A stretch of 64,000 bases of DNA from Lutraria lutraria (GCA_964023205.1 OZ026840.1:28090064-28154063); one strand, 5' to 3'; shown: positions 46,828 to 57,475, numbered from the stretch's first letter. A program made the numbers and translations. Notes: generated by a model from the sequence alone, not told the origin.

Positions 46828-47854
46828 TAGCTCACCTGATGAATCAGGTGAGCTTTTAGGATCGGTGAATGTCCGGCGTCCGGCATCCGTCCACAATTAG
46901 TTTGTTTACACTCTAGCAACTGCAGCTCTTAACGAATCGTGATTAAACTTGCTCACAATGTATATGGCCACAATGTCTCAGCTTAGTTTGATTATGGGCA
47001 AAATCGGACAATAACTTCTAGAGTTATGGGCCCTTGAATTACAAAACTTCCTATATTTAGCTTGTTTACACTCTAGCGCCTTCATTTATTCACCAATCCT
47101 AATCATATTTTAAGTAATAGTGTATAACCAAAAGATCTTGGACAAGTTCGATTATGGACAAAATCGGATCAGAACTTCAAGAGTTATGTGCCCTTGACTT
47201 AGAAAATTTGCTATATTTGAGTTTGTTTACACTCTAGCGCATTTATTTATTAACCAATCCTGATCATAATTTCAGTAAATGTGTATAATCAAAAGATCTT
47301 GGACAAGTTTGATTATGGGTGGAATCGGACTAGAACTTAAAGAGTTATGGGCCCTTGACTTTGAAAATTTGCTATATTTTAGCTTGTTTACACTCTAGCC
47401 CCTTCATTTATTCACCGATCCTAATAATAATTTCAGTAAATGAGTATAACCAAAAGATCTTGAACAAGTTCGATTATGGGTGGAATCAAACCACATCTTC
47501 AAGAGTTATGGGCCCTTGACTTAGAAAATTTGCTATATTTTGGCTTGTTTACACTCTAGCCCCTTCATTTATTCACCGATCCTAATCATATTTACAATGA
47601 ATGTGTATTACCTTATGGATTTGGACAAGTGTAGTTATGGGTGGAATCGGACCACAACTTAAAGAGTTATAGGCCCTTGGATTAGAAAAATTGCTACGTT
47701 TTAGCTTGTTTAACAGTATTTTACCTTCATTGTTGGTTTTGATCTCAAAATCTACGTAAAAATGCGTTTTACAAGATGGAAACTATATTCCCTGGTCATT
47801 GATTATTTGCCTTTGTTCTCAGGTGAGCGATAAAGGGCCAATGTGGCCCTCTTG
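46828..47854. mobile_element. Modular element, second subfamily
   Basis: It opens with the perfect hairpin agctcacctgatgaatcagg plus tgagct and a short CG-rich leader (gtccggcgtccggcatccgt). Its modules are unlike those of copies 1 and 2: a 161-bp unit with cttgtttacactctagc, ttcatttattcaccgatcct, aaaagatcttggacaagttc and gagttatgggcccttgactt, repeated about five times. It closes with agggccaatgtggccct and cttg. Thus the ends are shared with the other family while the core has been replaced. 46607-46827 before it holds an unassigned stretch with ttatcctgctatcacgctca. Confidence 0.8.
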
Positions 47855-48061
47855 TTATACTTGTTGTCATATGTAAACTGCATTAATGCTATTTTGAGTA
47901 TTAAATATTAAACCTTTAAATGCGTTGCTTCCATTAAAGGTTGTAAAGCTCCGTGTGACATAAACGAAAAGGCATTTAGTTTACGTTATGTCACATATAA
48001 TTTGGTGAAAAAGAGTGGATTTCAGTAAAAAATATCGTGTTGTATTAAAATTAATGAGAAT

Positions 48062-48195
48062 AGGAGGATAAATCGAATACATGGTTGGTACCGGAGATGG
48101 AGAAGGTTTATCCGGTTCGCTGCGAATGCGAATATTGGCTCGCTAAAGCTCGCCAAGATAGGCCTTCTCACTCTCCGGCATCAACCATGTATTCT
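48062..48195. repeat. Hairpin element of about 115 bp
   Basis: Inverted arms 48077-48112 (atacatggttggtaccggag plus atggagaagg) and 48157-48192 (its complement with a few mismatches) surround a 44-base loop with gcgaatgcgaatattggctc. It is probably a small foldback/MITE. The open frame running through it (48085-48294) is not a gene. Confidence 0.7.
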
Positions 48196-48476
48196 CCAAT
48201 CTCTAGTCATTTTACATTTACGTTGGCTTTTTATTTAGTTATGTGTACTTCGTCATCTATATATTCATGCACACTTAGTCAGTTACTTGCTTAATTGCAT
48301 GTGTATGATGTGGAAGGCAGAATTATAGTGATTGTCCTGTCTGTATAAGGTTTAGTAGATTCCACCATTTTAGCATCAACTCTGCTTACTATAGAACACT
48401 TGAATACTTATGCAGTTGTTGTCTATGACTATTCTCAATTAATATTAACCAACTTCACTTTGACCTTTTAATCATT

Positions 48477-49818
48477 ATACCCCCAGATATGAAATATATG
48501 GGGGCTATATTGGATTCACGCTTGACGGTCGGTCGGCCGGTTGGTCGGTCCGTGCGTCTGTAGACACAATTTGTCCGGAGAATTTCTCAGCAACTACTTA
48601 CAGGATTTCAATGAAACTTCACAGAAGTGATCAGTAGTAAGCCTAGTTGTGCTAGCTTAAAGCATTTTTTGTTCGGATTAATTTTCACTGAGTTATGCCC
48701 CTTTGTTGTTTTTATTCAGTATATACAATAGGCAAATTTTGTCTGGACAATTTCTCAGCAATTACTCACAAGATCTCAATGAAACTTCACAGAAGTGATC
48801 AGTAGTAAGCCTAGTTGTGCATGCTTAAAGCAATTTTCGTTCGGATTAATTATCACTGAGTTATACCCCTTTGTTGTTTTTATACAGTATATACAATAGG
48901 CAAATTTTGTCCGGACAATTTCTCAGCAACTACTCACAGGATCTCAATGAAACTTCACAGAAGTGATCAGTAGTAAGCCTAGCTGTGCATGCTTAAATTA
49001 TTTTTCGTTCGGATTAATTTTCATTGAGTTATAGCCCTTTGTTGTTTTCATACAGTATATACAATAGGCAAATTTTGTCCGGACAATTTCTCAGCAACTA
49101 CTCACAGGATTTCAACGAAACTTCACAGAAGTAATAAGTAGTTAGCCTAGTTGTGCATGCTTAAATCATTTTTCATTTGGATTGATTTTGACTGAGTTAA
49201 AGCCCTTTGTTTTTTTCTACAGTATATACAATAGGCAAATTTTGTCCTGACTATTTCTCATTGACTACTGCCAGGAATTCTATAAAACTTCTCAGAAGTG
49301 ATAAGTAGTTAGCCTAGTTGTGCATGCATTAAGCTTGTCTTGGTTGGTTAAATTTTCACTGAGTTATGGCCCTTTGTTGTTTTTTATACAGTGTATATAC
49401 AATATCTCAGTAACTACTCATAGGAATTCAATGAAACTTCACAGAAGTTATAAACAGTTAGCCAAGTTGTGCATGCAATAACCAGGTTTTGTTTGGATTA
49501 ATTTTCACTGAGTTATGGCCTTTTGTTTTAAACAATTAGGTAAATTTTGCCCGTACCATTTCTCAGCAACTACATGCAGGAATTCAGTGAAACTTCTTAG
49601 AAGTGATAAGTAGTTTGCCAAGTTGTGCATGTCCTCAATAGGTTTTGTCCAAGTAAATTTTAATGAGTTATGACCCTTTGTTATTTTTTATATAATGTAT
49701 ATTGAGAAACTGGTCAGGATATATCTAAGCAACAATTTGCAGGTATTAAAAAATGAAAATGCATTATATTTCCCTCTGTAAAATGTAACAACTGTGTCAA
49801 GGCCGCATCTGGGGGTAT
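48477..49818. mobile_element. Modular element with ATACCCCCAGAT ends
   Basis: ATACCCCCAGAT at 48477 and its exact complement at 49807-49818 bracket the element. After a leader rich in gtcggtcggccggttggtcg comes a tandem core of about seven or eight modules of about 171 bp (gtccggacaatttctcagca, actactcacaggat, caatgaaacttcacagaagt, gttgtgcatgctt, ttcactgagttatggccctt). The later modules are increasingly diverged. The sequence just outside the right end (tcatcacctttagtgatagt) may also belong. No protein is encoded. Structurally it parallels the agctcac elements, with no clear sequence relation. Confidence 0.75.
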
Positions 49819-50584
49819 TCATCACCTTTAGTGATAGTTCTAGTTCTAATGGACATTTTCTTGACAATGATGTCAACAGGGCATGTGTGTTTATTGAACT
49901 CAGCTTCTTGTTTATGATTGATTGGACCTAAATATTAACATACCTCAATATAGTATTTGCAACTTGGTCAGTTTTATGAGAACACTTCATTATCTAGGAG
50001 GCTTTCCCTGGATTACCAAACTTTTCATGTTATTTGCTCTGCCACCATTTAAATTTCATTGAATAATTATATATAAATAAAGACTTAGTGTGATTTCTAA
50101 TTTTATTTAAAAATACAAAGAATGATTTGTCACTGCAGGTTCTCAAGTTTTCTTCATGCTAGATGAGGCATTTTAACTCCAGTTATGGAAAGGGGATGAA
50201 CAGTGTTACTTCCATGCTGCATGACCACTTTATGTTCAGCTTTGGTGAGTCCAATATGTAACTTAATATGAACAACTAATCTGGACAGAATAAGAATAAC
50301 ACAGAGATTGGAAACTTGCAAATTTACATGTATACTTGTTATTATATTATTATTTATTATGCAGAATATTGTTAATACTTGCAATAAATTGAAGAATGTG
50401 TAATGAATCTGTAAAAAAGCAAAAACAATGCAATTTCTTGTAACTAAATTTGAAGTGATCGACACATACCATTCATGTTCTTATAAATCGTTTATTCAAC
50501 GAATCATTGATGAATGGTCTTCGACATGACGATGACAATGCTCACATTTCGTCAACGGATTGTTGATTTTTGTACATATTTGCT
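49819..50584. other. No recognised feature
   Basis: AT-rich sequence. The 103-codon minus frame at 50154-50465 resembles no family I know and has low-complexity hydrophobic composition; treated as chance. Confidence 0.55.
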
Positions 50585-50873
50585 GAAGTTCTCCAACTGG
50601 GCAGGCTGAGATGGCTAGGACACGTTGAGCGCAGTACAAGCTGGATCTCGCAGATCAGATACATGAACATTGCAGCACAGCTTTCTTGGGATGAACTTGT
50701 GAAGCGTGAATGTGCAACCCTGAACATGGACTCTACCAACCCACTGAATCGCCAGGCATGGAGAGGAAGACTTTGCTCTCGACAGACAGACAAGCCACAC
50801 CCTCGTCACGAGGATTAATCCATGGCCTGTAGAATCAAAACTGGGTGATGATGATGATGATGATGATGATTTG
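50585..50873 (+). mobile_element. LINE 3' end with (GAT)n tail
   Basis: The plus strand encodes LGRLRWLGHVERSTSWISQI, a hallmark of the C-terminal region of many LINE ORF2 proteins (R-L-R-W-L-G-H-V). After a short internal deletion come LSWDELVKRECATLNMD and RQAWRGRLC, then a stop. A (GAT)n run at 50848-50873 forms the 3' simple-repeat tail. The copy is heavily 5'-truncated. It belongs to a different LINE group from the two NH-x-LPIETG copies. Confidence 0.8.
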
Positions 50874-51892
50874 TCGTTCATGACTATAGTACTGCAGACC
50901 TTACACGGTATTACTTTAAAGATGATGCTGTTCAATCTGTAAATGTAAATGCAGCATAATTCTGGCCCAGTGTAGTTTGTGTAATAATCAGTATATTTTC
51001 ATGTGATGTTGACTCAAACATCTTAATAAATTAAATGTTAAATTATTTGATATTTCAATTCTAGTTGATTTTGTACTATTCGATTGGTGTAAGGGATGTT
51101 AAATTCATGCGATAGTGACATATTTGATAATTTCTTATTTAATCAGTTTTAATCGATAAATCACTGACTTGCCTCTGATTAGTCAACAAAATTTTCATGG
51201 ACTGATTACAATCACTACCATTGATGGAATACAAACACTTTTAGTGTGCGGAGTATGATTTGATAAATTACAGTAAAACCTTGAATGTGTGAAATCAACA
51301 ATCCATTTCGGATAATCTATGCTTTAGGATTATGCAGGGCAAAAGAAATCACTAAAAAGGAGATTATTCAAAAAATTATCACCTACTTCATTTGAAGGGT
51401 TTGTATAAAAAACGAGGCAGTGCAGCTCGTCCAAGCAAGTAACCTTCAGTGTAAGGCCAAAATTGAAGAAGGTATTAATTAAATTCTAATTTCATCTCTG
51501 TTAATGAATAATTCAATTTCAAAAACGAATAAATATGTACATTTTACATGCATGATAACATACAAGTTTTGGGAAAGTAAGTAAAATATAAACGTCATTG
51601 TATAAACACGATGTACCATTTACAAATTGCCAGCATTTGTAAAGAATATACACACCGGTTTGTTTGGACAGGAGATGTTTTAAAACAATAATTATTTATC
51701 GGGTGCTTTTTTTTATGTAGTTTTTTGTCCATGTGTTTATTGTATGAGAATTTGTTGTTGCTTTATGTGTGGACTGTATATATAGAAAGAACATAACACA
51801 ACACATTCATATTTGATCTTTGTACATTTGTAAGTACACATGTTATACATTCGAAATATAAAACAAAGTAATTTACGTTGTATTTTCAGCAA
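50874..51892. other. Upstream of the DIRS-like element; unassigned
   Basis: No terminal repeat of the retroelement could be identified here. At 51430-51471 a short frame (NEAVQLVQASNLQCKAKIEE) ends in gaag|gtatta and could be an upstream gag exon. It is only suggestive, because the next recognisable gag block begins right after an acceptor-like ttgtattttcag at 51892. Confidence 0.4.
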
Positions 51893-52222
51893 AAGAAATG
51901 ATCGGGCATAGACAGAAGCTGATACAGCTTGCCGACACCAGCGAATTAGGTTGGCACGTTGTAAACAAAAGTGAAACAAATCCACTAGCGGACGATTCGG
52001 AAGATGAACGGCGTATGTATAAAGCAGAGGTGAGAGCCAATTGAAAATTAAAGGCAGAGAAGACGAACAGATCCAGGTCTGTTCAACCTACACCTTATAG
52101 ATGACCTGCACAAAGCACGTCAGGGGTGTCTGAGCATGTGCAGACTAAGACAGCTCAACCAGGTCTGGGTTTCCAGTCGGAAACTGGAAAAACGAGTGTC
52201 CCGGAAAAAGCTCCAACAATAA
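51893..52222 (+). pseudogene. DIRS gag-like fragment
   Basis: The frame reads RQKLIQLADTSELGWHVV, then NPLADDSEDERRMYKAEVRA. The order R-x-K-L-I-x-L-A-D-x-S-E-x-G-W, a D-S-E-D-E acidic patch and a K/R-rich tail is what I recall for the first ORF of mollusc DIRS elements. Two in-frame stops (near 52041 and 52099) interrupt it. It ends at a stop just before the RT frame starts at 52224, whose ATG overlaps no gag codon. Family assignment is from memory. Confidence 0.55.
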
Positions 52223-52223
52223 G

Positions 52224-53223
52224 ATGAGTATTTATAAAAGATTACCTAATGAAAAGTTTACAAATGATTCTTCTGTATCGAAATCTGCTCATATTATTGA
52301 GAGTACAAAAGATGAACATACATCTTCAGTACAATGTGTACAGGGTAACTATAAACCACTAAATAATACCAATTTAGTGCTATCACCTGTAGGAAAGCTA
52401 AAGCAACACATTGACAAATGGCGTTCAGTTGCAGGTGAGTCTTATATTGTAGATGTCATAAATTCGGGGTATAGACTTCCTTTGAAAACGTTGCCATCCC
52501 AAATTGTTTTGAAAAAAAACAAGTCCGCGAGAGACAACACAGTGTTTGTTGAAAGAGAAATTGAAAGCCTCTTACAGAAAGGGATAATTTCGGAAGTTAA
52601 AGATATACCTTATGTTGTAAATCCTTCAACCGTTGTGTACACTCGAACTGGAAAACCTAGACTTGTTTTTGACTGTAGACATATTAATCCACATTTGCAT
52701 CTGTTCAATATTAAATTCGAAGACATTTTTTTAGCACAATGCATTTTTCAGCCAGGTTACTTTTTGTTCACTTTTGATCTTAAGGGCGCATACCATCATA
52801 TTGATATATTTCCTCCACACAGATTATTTTTGGGTTTCAGTTGGTTAAAAAATTATATAACTACTTATTATGTGTATAATTCCCTGCCTTTTGGTATAGC
52901 CACTGCAGGTCACATTTTTACTAAGGTTATGAGAGTTTATAAGAGCACAGGGTCATAAGGTAATCATGTTTTTGGATGACGGAATTGGCGGACACACTGT
53001 TTTAGAAGAAGCGCAAAAATCTAGTATTTTCATTAAGACATCATTTCAGGAATTTGGTTTTTTATTGGCAGACGAAAAATGTTCGTGGGAACCTTCACAA
53101 AAAGTACCATGGTTAGGACACGTGTTAGATTACAGTATTAATCGCATTTACATTACGGAAGATAGAATTTCAAAGACTTATATTGAAATCGATAGATTGC
53201 GCATTAAAAATTGTTTATCTTGA
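52224..53223 (+). pseudogene. DIRS-type reverse transcriptase, frameshifted
   Basis: Two adjoining frames (52224-52958 and 52966-53223) together form an RT. Landmarks in order are a leader GKLKQHIDKWRSVAGESYI, the fingers block KPRLVFDCRHINPHLHLF, the first catalytic aspartate in LFTFDLKGAYHHIDIFPPHR (codon 52776-52778), LPFGIATAGHIFTKVMR, and FLDD (52969-52980) in place of YxDD, carrying the other two aspartates. LGHVLDY follows. A frameshift lies near 52945, between MR and GHKVIMFLDD. The whole catalytic triad is present in sequence. RT copies the element RNA in the cytoplasm or nucleus; this copy cannot be translated as one protein. Confidence 0.85.
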
Positions 53224-54513
53224 CAGATTCAGTTTATTATCCGTTTGAACTCTGTATAATAGTACATAAGGTAAAAATTAAAACCAGAGAAATATATAAT
53301 TGTATTTTATCAAGAGCTAGCTGGAATTCCCCTGTAATTGTTACAAGTAATGCAAAAGACGAGTTATCATTCTGGAAAAATAGCTTATTGCATTTGAACG
53401 CTGTAGGTAAGTCAATAACAAAGGCACCTCCTTGTGAGTACACGCTGTTCTGTGATGCCAGCGGTGTGGGTTATGGTAGGTATGTGCAGAGGAATATACC
53501 AGACTGGGTTCCCCAAGAGATACAGAGCTTGTTCAGTGCTATGTTGCCCCCGGAGGTGGGTGTGACGGCCGTACATGAGCCGTTTAGTAATACGCTCCCG
53601 GAAGTGAGCTCCTCATTCGACAAGGCTAACATTTTGGATAATCATGCACAGCTCCCGGAAGTGAGTGTTATGATAAATAGAGTACCTCCTGAATTATGTG
53701 ACACAAAAATTAGCAAAATGTTCAATATTTCATCAAATAGTTTTTATAGTTTTTATCGCAAGTGTAACAATTGTCATGATACTATGTTTGGAGATGTTTA
53801 TGAGGTAATCGGTACATTGAATCCCGAGGAAATCTGGCTAAGTTCTACTTGGCGAGAGATCGAGACAGTAAATAGAGTAATCAGAAGTAGTGCACATATT
53901 TTAAACACAACAAAAACGTTAAATCTATTTTACTGAATGGAAGCAAAAAGACCGCTTTGCGTTTCATTTCAACTTGTATAAACGATTTCTGTGAAACAAA
54001 TAATATCAAAATTTGTCCCAAATGGATCCCACATCATGAAAATCAGTTGGCTGACCATCTTAGTAGGTGCAAAGATAGCGACGACTGATCAATTTCTGAC
54101 AGTCAATTCAATCGTTTAGGCAGTTTATGGGGAATTCATACAAAAGACAGGTTTTCTTCTTGTTACAACAATCATTGTAAAGGATTTAATTCTAGATGGT
54201 GGGTTCCTAGAACAGAATGTGTAAATGCTTTTGATCAGTTCTGGGGTAGCAAGAATAACTGGATTGTTCCACTGCCTAGGCTTGTGTCGGAATGCATAAA
54301 TAAATTAGTAAAAGAAAAGGCAACATGTACTTTGATAGTTCCGATGTGGAAATCAGCAGCTTATTGGTCGATTCTTTACAAAAGCAACCTCAAGCTAAAA
54401 CATCTCATTGTAGATTTCAAAATATTGCCTAAACAGGGAAGTATATGTATTGGTCGAGGCAATAATGGAATATTCGAAAAAGAGCCTTTGCCTTTTAACC
54501 TGATAGCTTTTAG
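53224..54513 (+). pseudogene. DIRS RNase H and methyltransferase-like region
   Basis: RNase H landmarks in the frame opening at 53211 are ASWNSPVIV, FWKNSLLHLNA, the catalytic aspartate in LFCDASGVGYG (residue 82) and the glutamate in SSTWREIETV (residue 216). About 105 residues between them are much more than the usual 25-35. A one-base loss near 53912 shifts the frame. It resumes at 53918 as VKSILLNGSKK and continues, with one TGA where a tryptophan is expected (54086-54088), through IPHHENQLADHLSR, NNWIVPLPRLV and TLIVPMWKSAAYW, the segment usually called methyltransferase-like in DIRS elements. The third RNase H acidic residue is not visible at the frameshift. Confidence 0.75.
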
Positions 54514-55417
54514 CAGGGCTAAAAAAAACGATAATTTGCCGGTCCAGACCGAATTTCAACGCCTCGGACCGATTTGAGCAGCAGAAATGGGTTAAAAAAT
54601 CGGTCTATAAATGTTCCATAAATTTCATAAAATTCGGTCCAAATCGCATTGTACATGCAAAATGTCACAAACCTTCATGTATATTGTTCGCACCACTCTA
54701 ATTACCCCCCAATTAACACGTCAAGATGCCTGCAGCGATCTTTTGTTAATCCGATCGATGGTAATTAGTCCAAACTCGTGGTCACATGTAAACTGGTTCT
54801 CATTGACTTGTCTGTACTTCGGTGTACAGCAACATGGAACGGGAACCAGTTTATGTTTACATGCAGACGATTTTACTCGTTTGACTCTAGAACAGTTCTG
54901 AAAGTTAATCAAACGCGCAAGAGATTTATTTACGTGAACACCGGCTGCATGGAGTTGTCTCCCGCGACGATCTTCAAATCTGTATTTAAATTGACATCTA
55001 AAACATTGACATTACGATAGTCAGAAAGCCTTGCCCGATCATAAAGTAAAGTAAACATTAGATGTGAATGAATTTCGCTCGATTTACTCTAGGACAGTCC
55101 TGCATGAACATTCATCGAACGTACACGGTTCCGTAATACATTTTCGCGACCCTTACTGAATTTAGAAATTGTTCTTCGTAGCTCGTGTTTTGGGTCTAAT
55201 AATACATACTGGAGCATAATAATTTGTTTGTAATGATTTAAAGTTAGACTGTCAATCATAAATTACGATAAACCGAGATGCTGCACGTTTTTAATGGTGA
55301 CAACTTACGTTTAGGTACTTAATTTTACGGGGAGGGGGGGGGGTTACATTTTCGTCCAAAAATAGGGGGGGGGGGCGACTCTGGACCGATTTTTATTTCA
55401 ACCTTTTATGAGCCCTG
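54514..55417. mobile_element. hAT-type element with perfect 8-bp target duplication
   Basis: The left end CAGGGCTAAAAAAAACGATA and the complement of the right end, CAGGGCTCATAAAAGGTTGA, share the CAGGGCT start. Both continue into a ccggtccag / tcggtccag motif about 28-33 bases inside. GCTTTTAG stands exactly on both sides (54506-54513 and 55418-55425), the 8-bp duplication expected for hAT insertions. The 904-bp interior has short frames but no transposase. Near-identical acatgtaaactggttctcat and atgtaaacataaactggttc words at about 54785 and 54845 are inverted. It separates the RNase H side from the recombinase side of the DIRS-like element. Confidence 0.9.
55329..55375 (+). other. Two G runs (possible G-quadruplex)
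   Basis: acggggaggggggggggtta and, 22 bases later, a run of eleven or more G followed by cgact. This lies near the right end of the hAT-type element, in otherwise AT-rich DNA. Four or more G tracts on one strand could fold into a quadruplex; equally, homopolymer runs can be assembly errors. Confidence 0.4.
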
Positions 55418-55494
55418 GCTTTTAGAATTGTTTTCTTTCACTAGTAGTTATTCTTGTATCATATGTGTCTTTAAAGTTATTCATACACTTAAGA

Positions 55495-56508
55495 CATACA
55501 TTTTTCGTTCATAGATGTTGACCTAAAATCCAGTATGAAAATCAAGTTGGCAGAAGCGGGCATTGGACACCAAGATATTCTGGCTGAACACATGGCTACT
55601 TACGTTTTACATTCAAGGGCAGACAATACAGTTAAGAAATACAACGGTTATTTCAAACATTTTAAAATATTTTGTGAAACCAAGCACTTATCAGCAAGAC
55701 CAGCTAATTATATGACCGTAGCATTATAACTTATCTACTACATAGATGAAAATAATTCAAGCAACGTTGTGTGCTCTTCTGTGTATGCCATCAAGTGGAT
55801 GCATTCCATCCATGATTTACCAAACCCTACGGACAATTTTGTGGTAAAAAACCTGTTAGACGCTGCAAAAAGACTTAGGTCAAAACCCCAAAAACAAGAC
55901 TCGAATGTGTTAAAATCATTGTGTACATTGTTCGCAGACAATATGTCACTTGTCAATTTGCGAGATTTGTCTATGCTACTGCTTTGCTATGTGGGTTTTT
56001 TAAGATTTAACGAATTAAGTTCTGTATGTTGTAAAGACATTATTTTTTATGAAGATCATATTGTTTTAAAAATAAGGGTTAGCAAGACGGATATCTACAG
56101 AAAGGGTAGCGAAGTTCTAATAGCAAAAGTAATACTATCGCATGTCCATACAAAATGTTACACAATTACATGTTTCAAGCAGGTTTGATTGGTTCTTCAG
56201 ATCAATATTTATTGAGACCTTTACTGAAAACAAAGGGAAAATATGATTTGATTAAGGCAAATAAGCAGCTTAGTTATACGAGGGCCAAAGAGTGTATAGT
56301 TGCTAAACTAAAATTAGTTGCCCCTGGTTTAAAGCTCGGTACACATACTCTTAGAGCCAGTGGGGCTTCTGCCGCAGTTAATTTCAGTAGGGTTTCAGAA
56401 AGATGCATTAAGAGACACTGTCGTTGGAAGACTGATCAAGCAAAAGATGGTTATATCCAAGATTCAATTGCAGAAAGGCTTTTCATTTCGAAGCACTTAG
56501 GATTGTAA
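55495..56508 (+). pseudogene. Tyrosine recombinase of the DIRS-like element
   Basis: An N-terminal SAM-like part (KKYNGYFKHFKIFCE, about 55640-55680) is followed by an in-frame TAA at 55727. The same frame then goes on to the catalytic part: box-I arginine in YVGFLRFNEL (near 56000), SKTDIYRKG, a frameshift near 56150, then GTHTLRASGASAAV with the H-x-x-R pair (near 56340) and KDGYIQDS with the nucleophile tyrosine (near 56450). All four residues of the R-H-R-Y set are therefore present. The frame opens right after an acceptor-like tttttcgttcatag. The protein would cut and join DNA circles at integration; here it is broken in two places. Confidence 0.85.
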
Positions 56509-56679
56509 ATTTTATTTAGTAATACGCATTTTATTTACACTTTGTGCATGCAGGACTTCATTTATTTTGGATAAACATCCTGTATCATTATATATTATTT
56601 GAATTACCAATACATGTTGACTATTACGATGTAGATTGAATTTGAATGTTATCCACTATACTTTGTAATTATGTGATAG

Positions 56680-56784
56680 ATATAAGCCGAAAACTGTCCA
56701 TTATGTAAAATATTGGAGTGTTTGAGGCGCGTAGCACCGAAGACACTCCAATATTTTACATAATGGACAGTTTGAGGTTTATAT
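56680..56784. repeat. Perfect 30-bp hairpin downstream of the DIRS-like element
   Basis: aactgtccattatgtaaaat plus attggagtgt (56692-56721) is exactly complementary to 56743-56772. The arms continue imperfectly to 56680 and 56784. The 21-base loop is tgaggcgcgtagcaccgaaga. Words from the arms (actccaatatt, aatattggacagtg) occur again near 57880 and 57940. Confidence 0.85.
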
Positions 56785-57403
56785 GTAACTTAAATCATTT
56801 CGAAAGGATTTACACAATTCATTGACCGTGACAATTTATAATTTTTAAAGGTACCTCGTCGAATTACTCATTCTATTTCCTAATCAAAATCAAGTCATTC
56901 ATATTGATATTGCTTCCTATTTTTATGCTACACTAAAACGAAATTGCTCACTAAAAGTCATTAAAGAAGGTTATTGGCTTTGAACAAGTAGTTGGGATTC
57001 CTTTTTTTGCACTATAAGTAGATAAAATTGCGTGTGAATTTAACTGCTTAAAAGCCTACACGACGGATACCTTTAAATCAACACCCTTTCAATCACACTG
57101 CTCGGGTAGCACGAGGAATGTACATTTTATTAAAAACCTGTTTGCAACGATTCAGACCATTGGGATGGCCTTTCATTTAAAATTCTAAATGGTTTGTAAA
57201 ACAGTGCAATGTGGAAGATTGTGTGAATAATGTTGGATTGCCGTGTAATACTTTTGTTTGATTTGATTTGTAATATCAAATGAGTAATTTTCAAGGTATG
57301 GATTGTATTGAAAAATGTGTGTATATTAAATGTTATGAAATTTACTCAATTGATGCTATGTTTCTTAATATATTTAATATTTGTAATTGGAGGAAAATAA
57401 TGT
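56785..57403. other. No recognised feature
   Basis: AT-rich sequence between the hairpin and the tRNA-like segment, with no gene or repeat recognised. 56509-56679 before the hairpin is also non-coding. Confidence 0.55.
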
Positions 57404-57475
57404 ACATGATGCGGTGCTCGAACCCGCGACCTCCTTCTAGCATGTGAGATGCTCTACCAACTGAGCTAATCGGGC
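57404..57475 (-). other. Degenerate tRNA-like sequence
   Basis: The minus strand reads gcccgattagctcagttggt, then agagc (A-box and D arm, well formed), and gtcgcgggttcgagcaccgc (B-box, T arm with one mismatch). The acceptor stem pairs at about five of seven positions and the anticodon stem at three of five. In this fold the loop would present TGC (alanine-like), but the broken stem makes that unreliable. It is probably a tRNA pseudogene or SINE head, not a working tRNA. Confidence 0.6.

Larger units (their letters stand above)
51893..56508 (+). mobile_element. DIRS-like (tyrosine recombinase) retroelement, decayed
   Basis: The order on one strand is gag-like block, reverse transcriptase, RNase H, a region resembling the DIRS methyltransferase segment, and a tyrosine recombinase. 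This is the coding plan of DIRS-type retrotransposons, which integrate with a recombinase instead of a DDE integrase. Coding is broken by at least four frameshifts and several stops, and by a hAT-type insertion (54514-55417). Terminal repeats were not found; the hairpin at 56680-56784 just downstream is a candidate for part of the 3' terminus. It is an inactive copy, but young enough for every domain to be readable. Confidence 0.85.

Noticed and set aside
57404..57475. Functional tRNA-Ala (TGC)
   Set aside because: Anticodon stem is broken and two acceptor pairs are lost, so it is listed only as tRNA-like.
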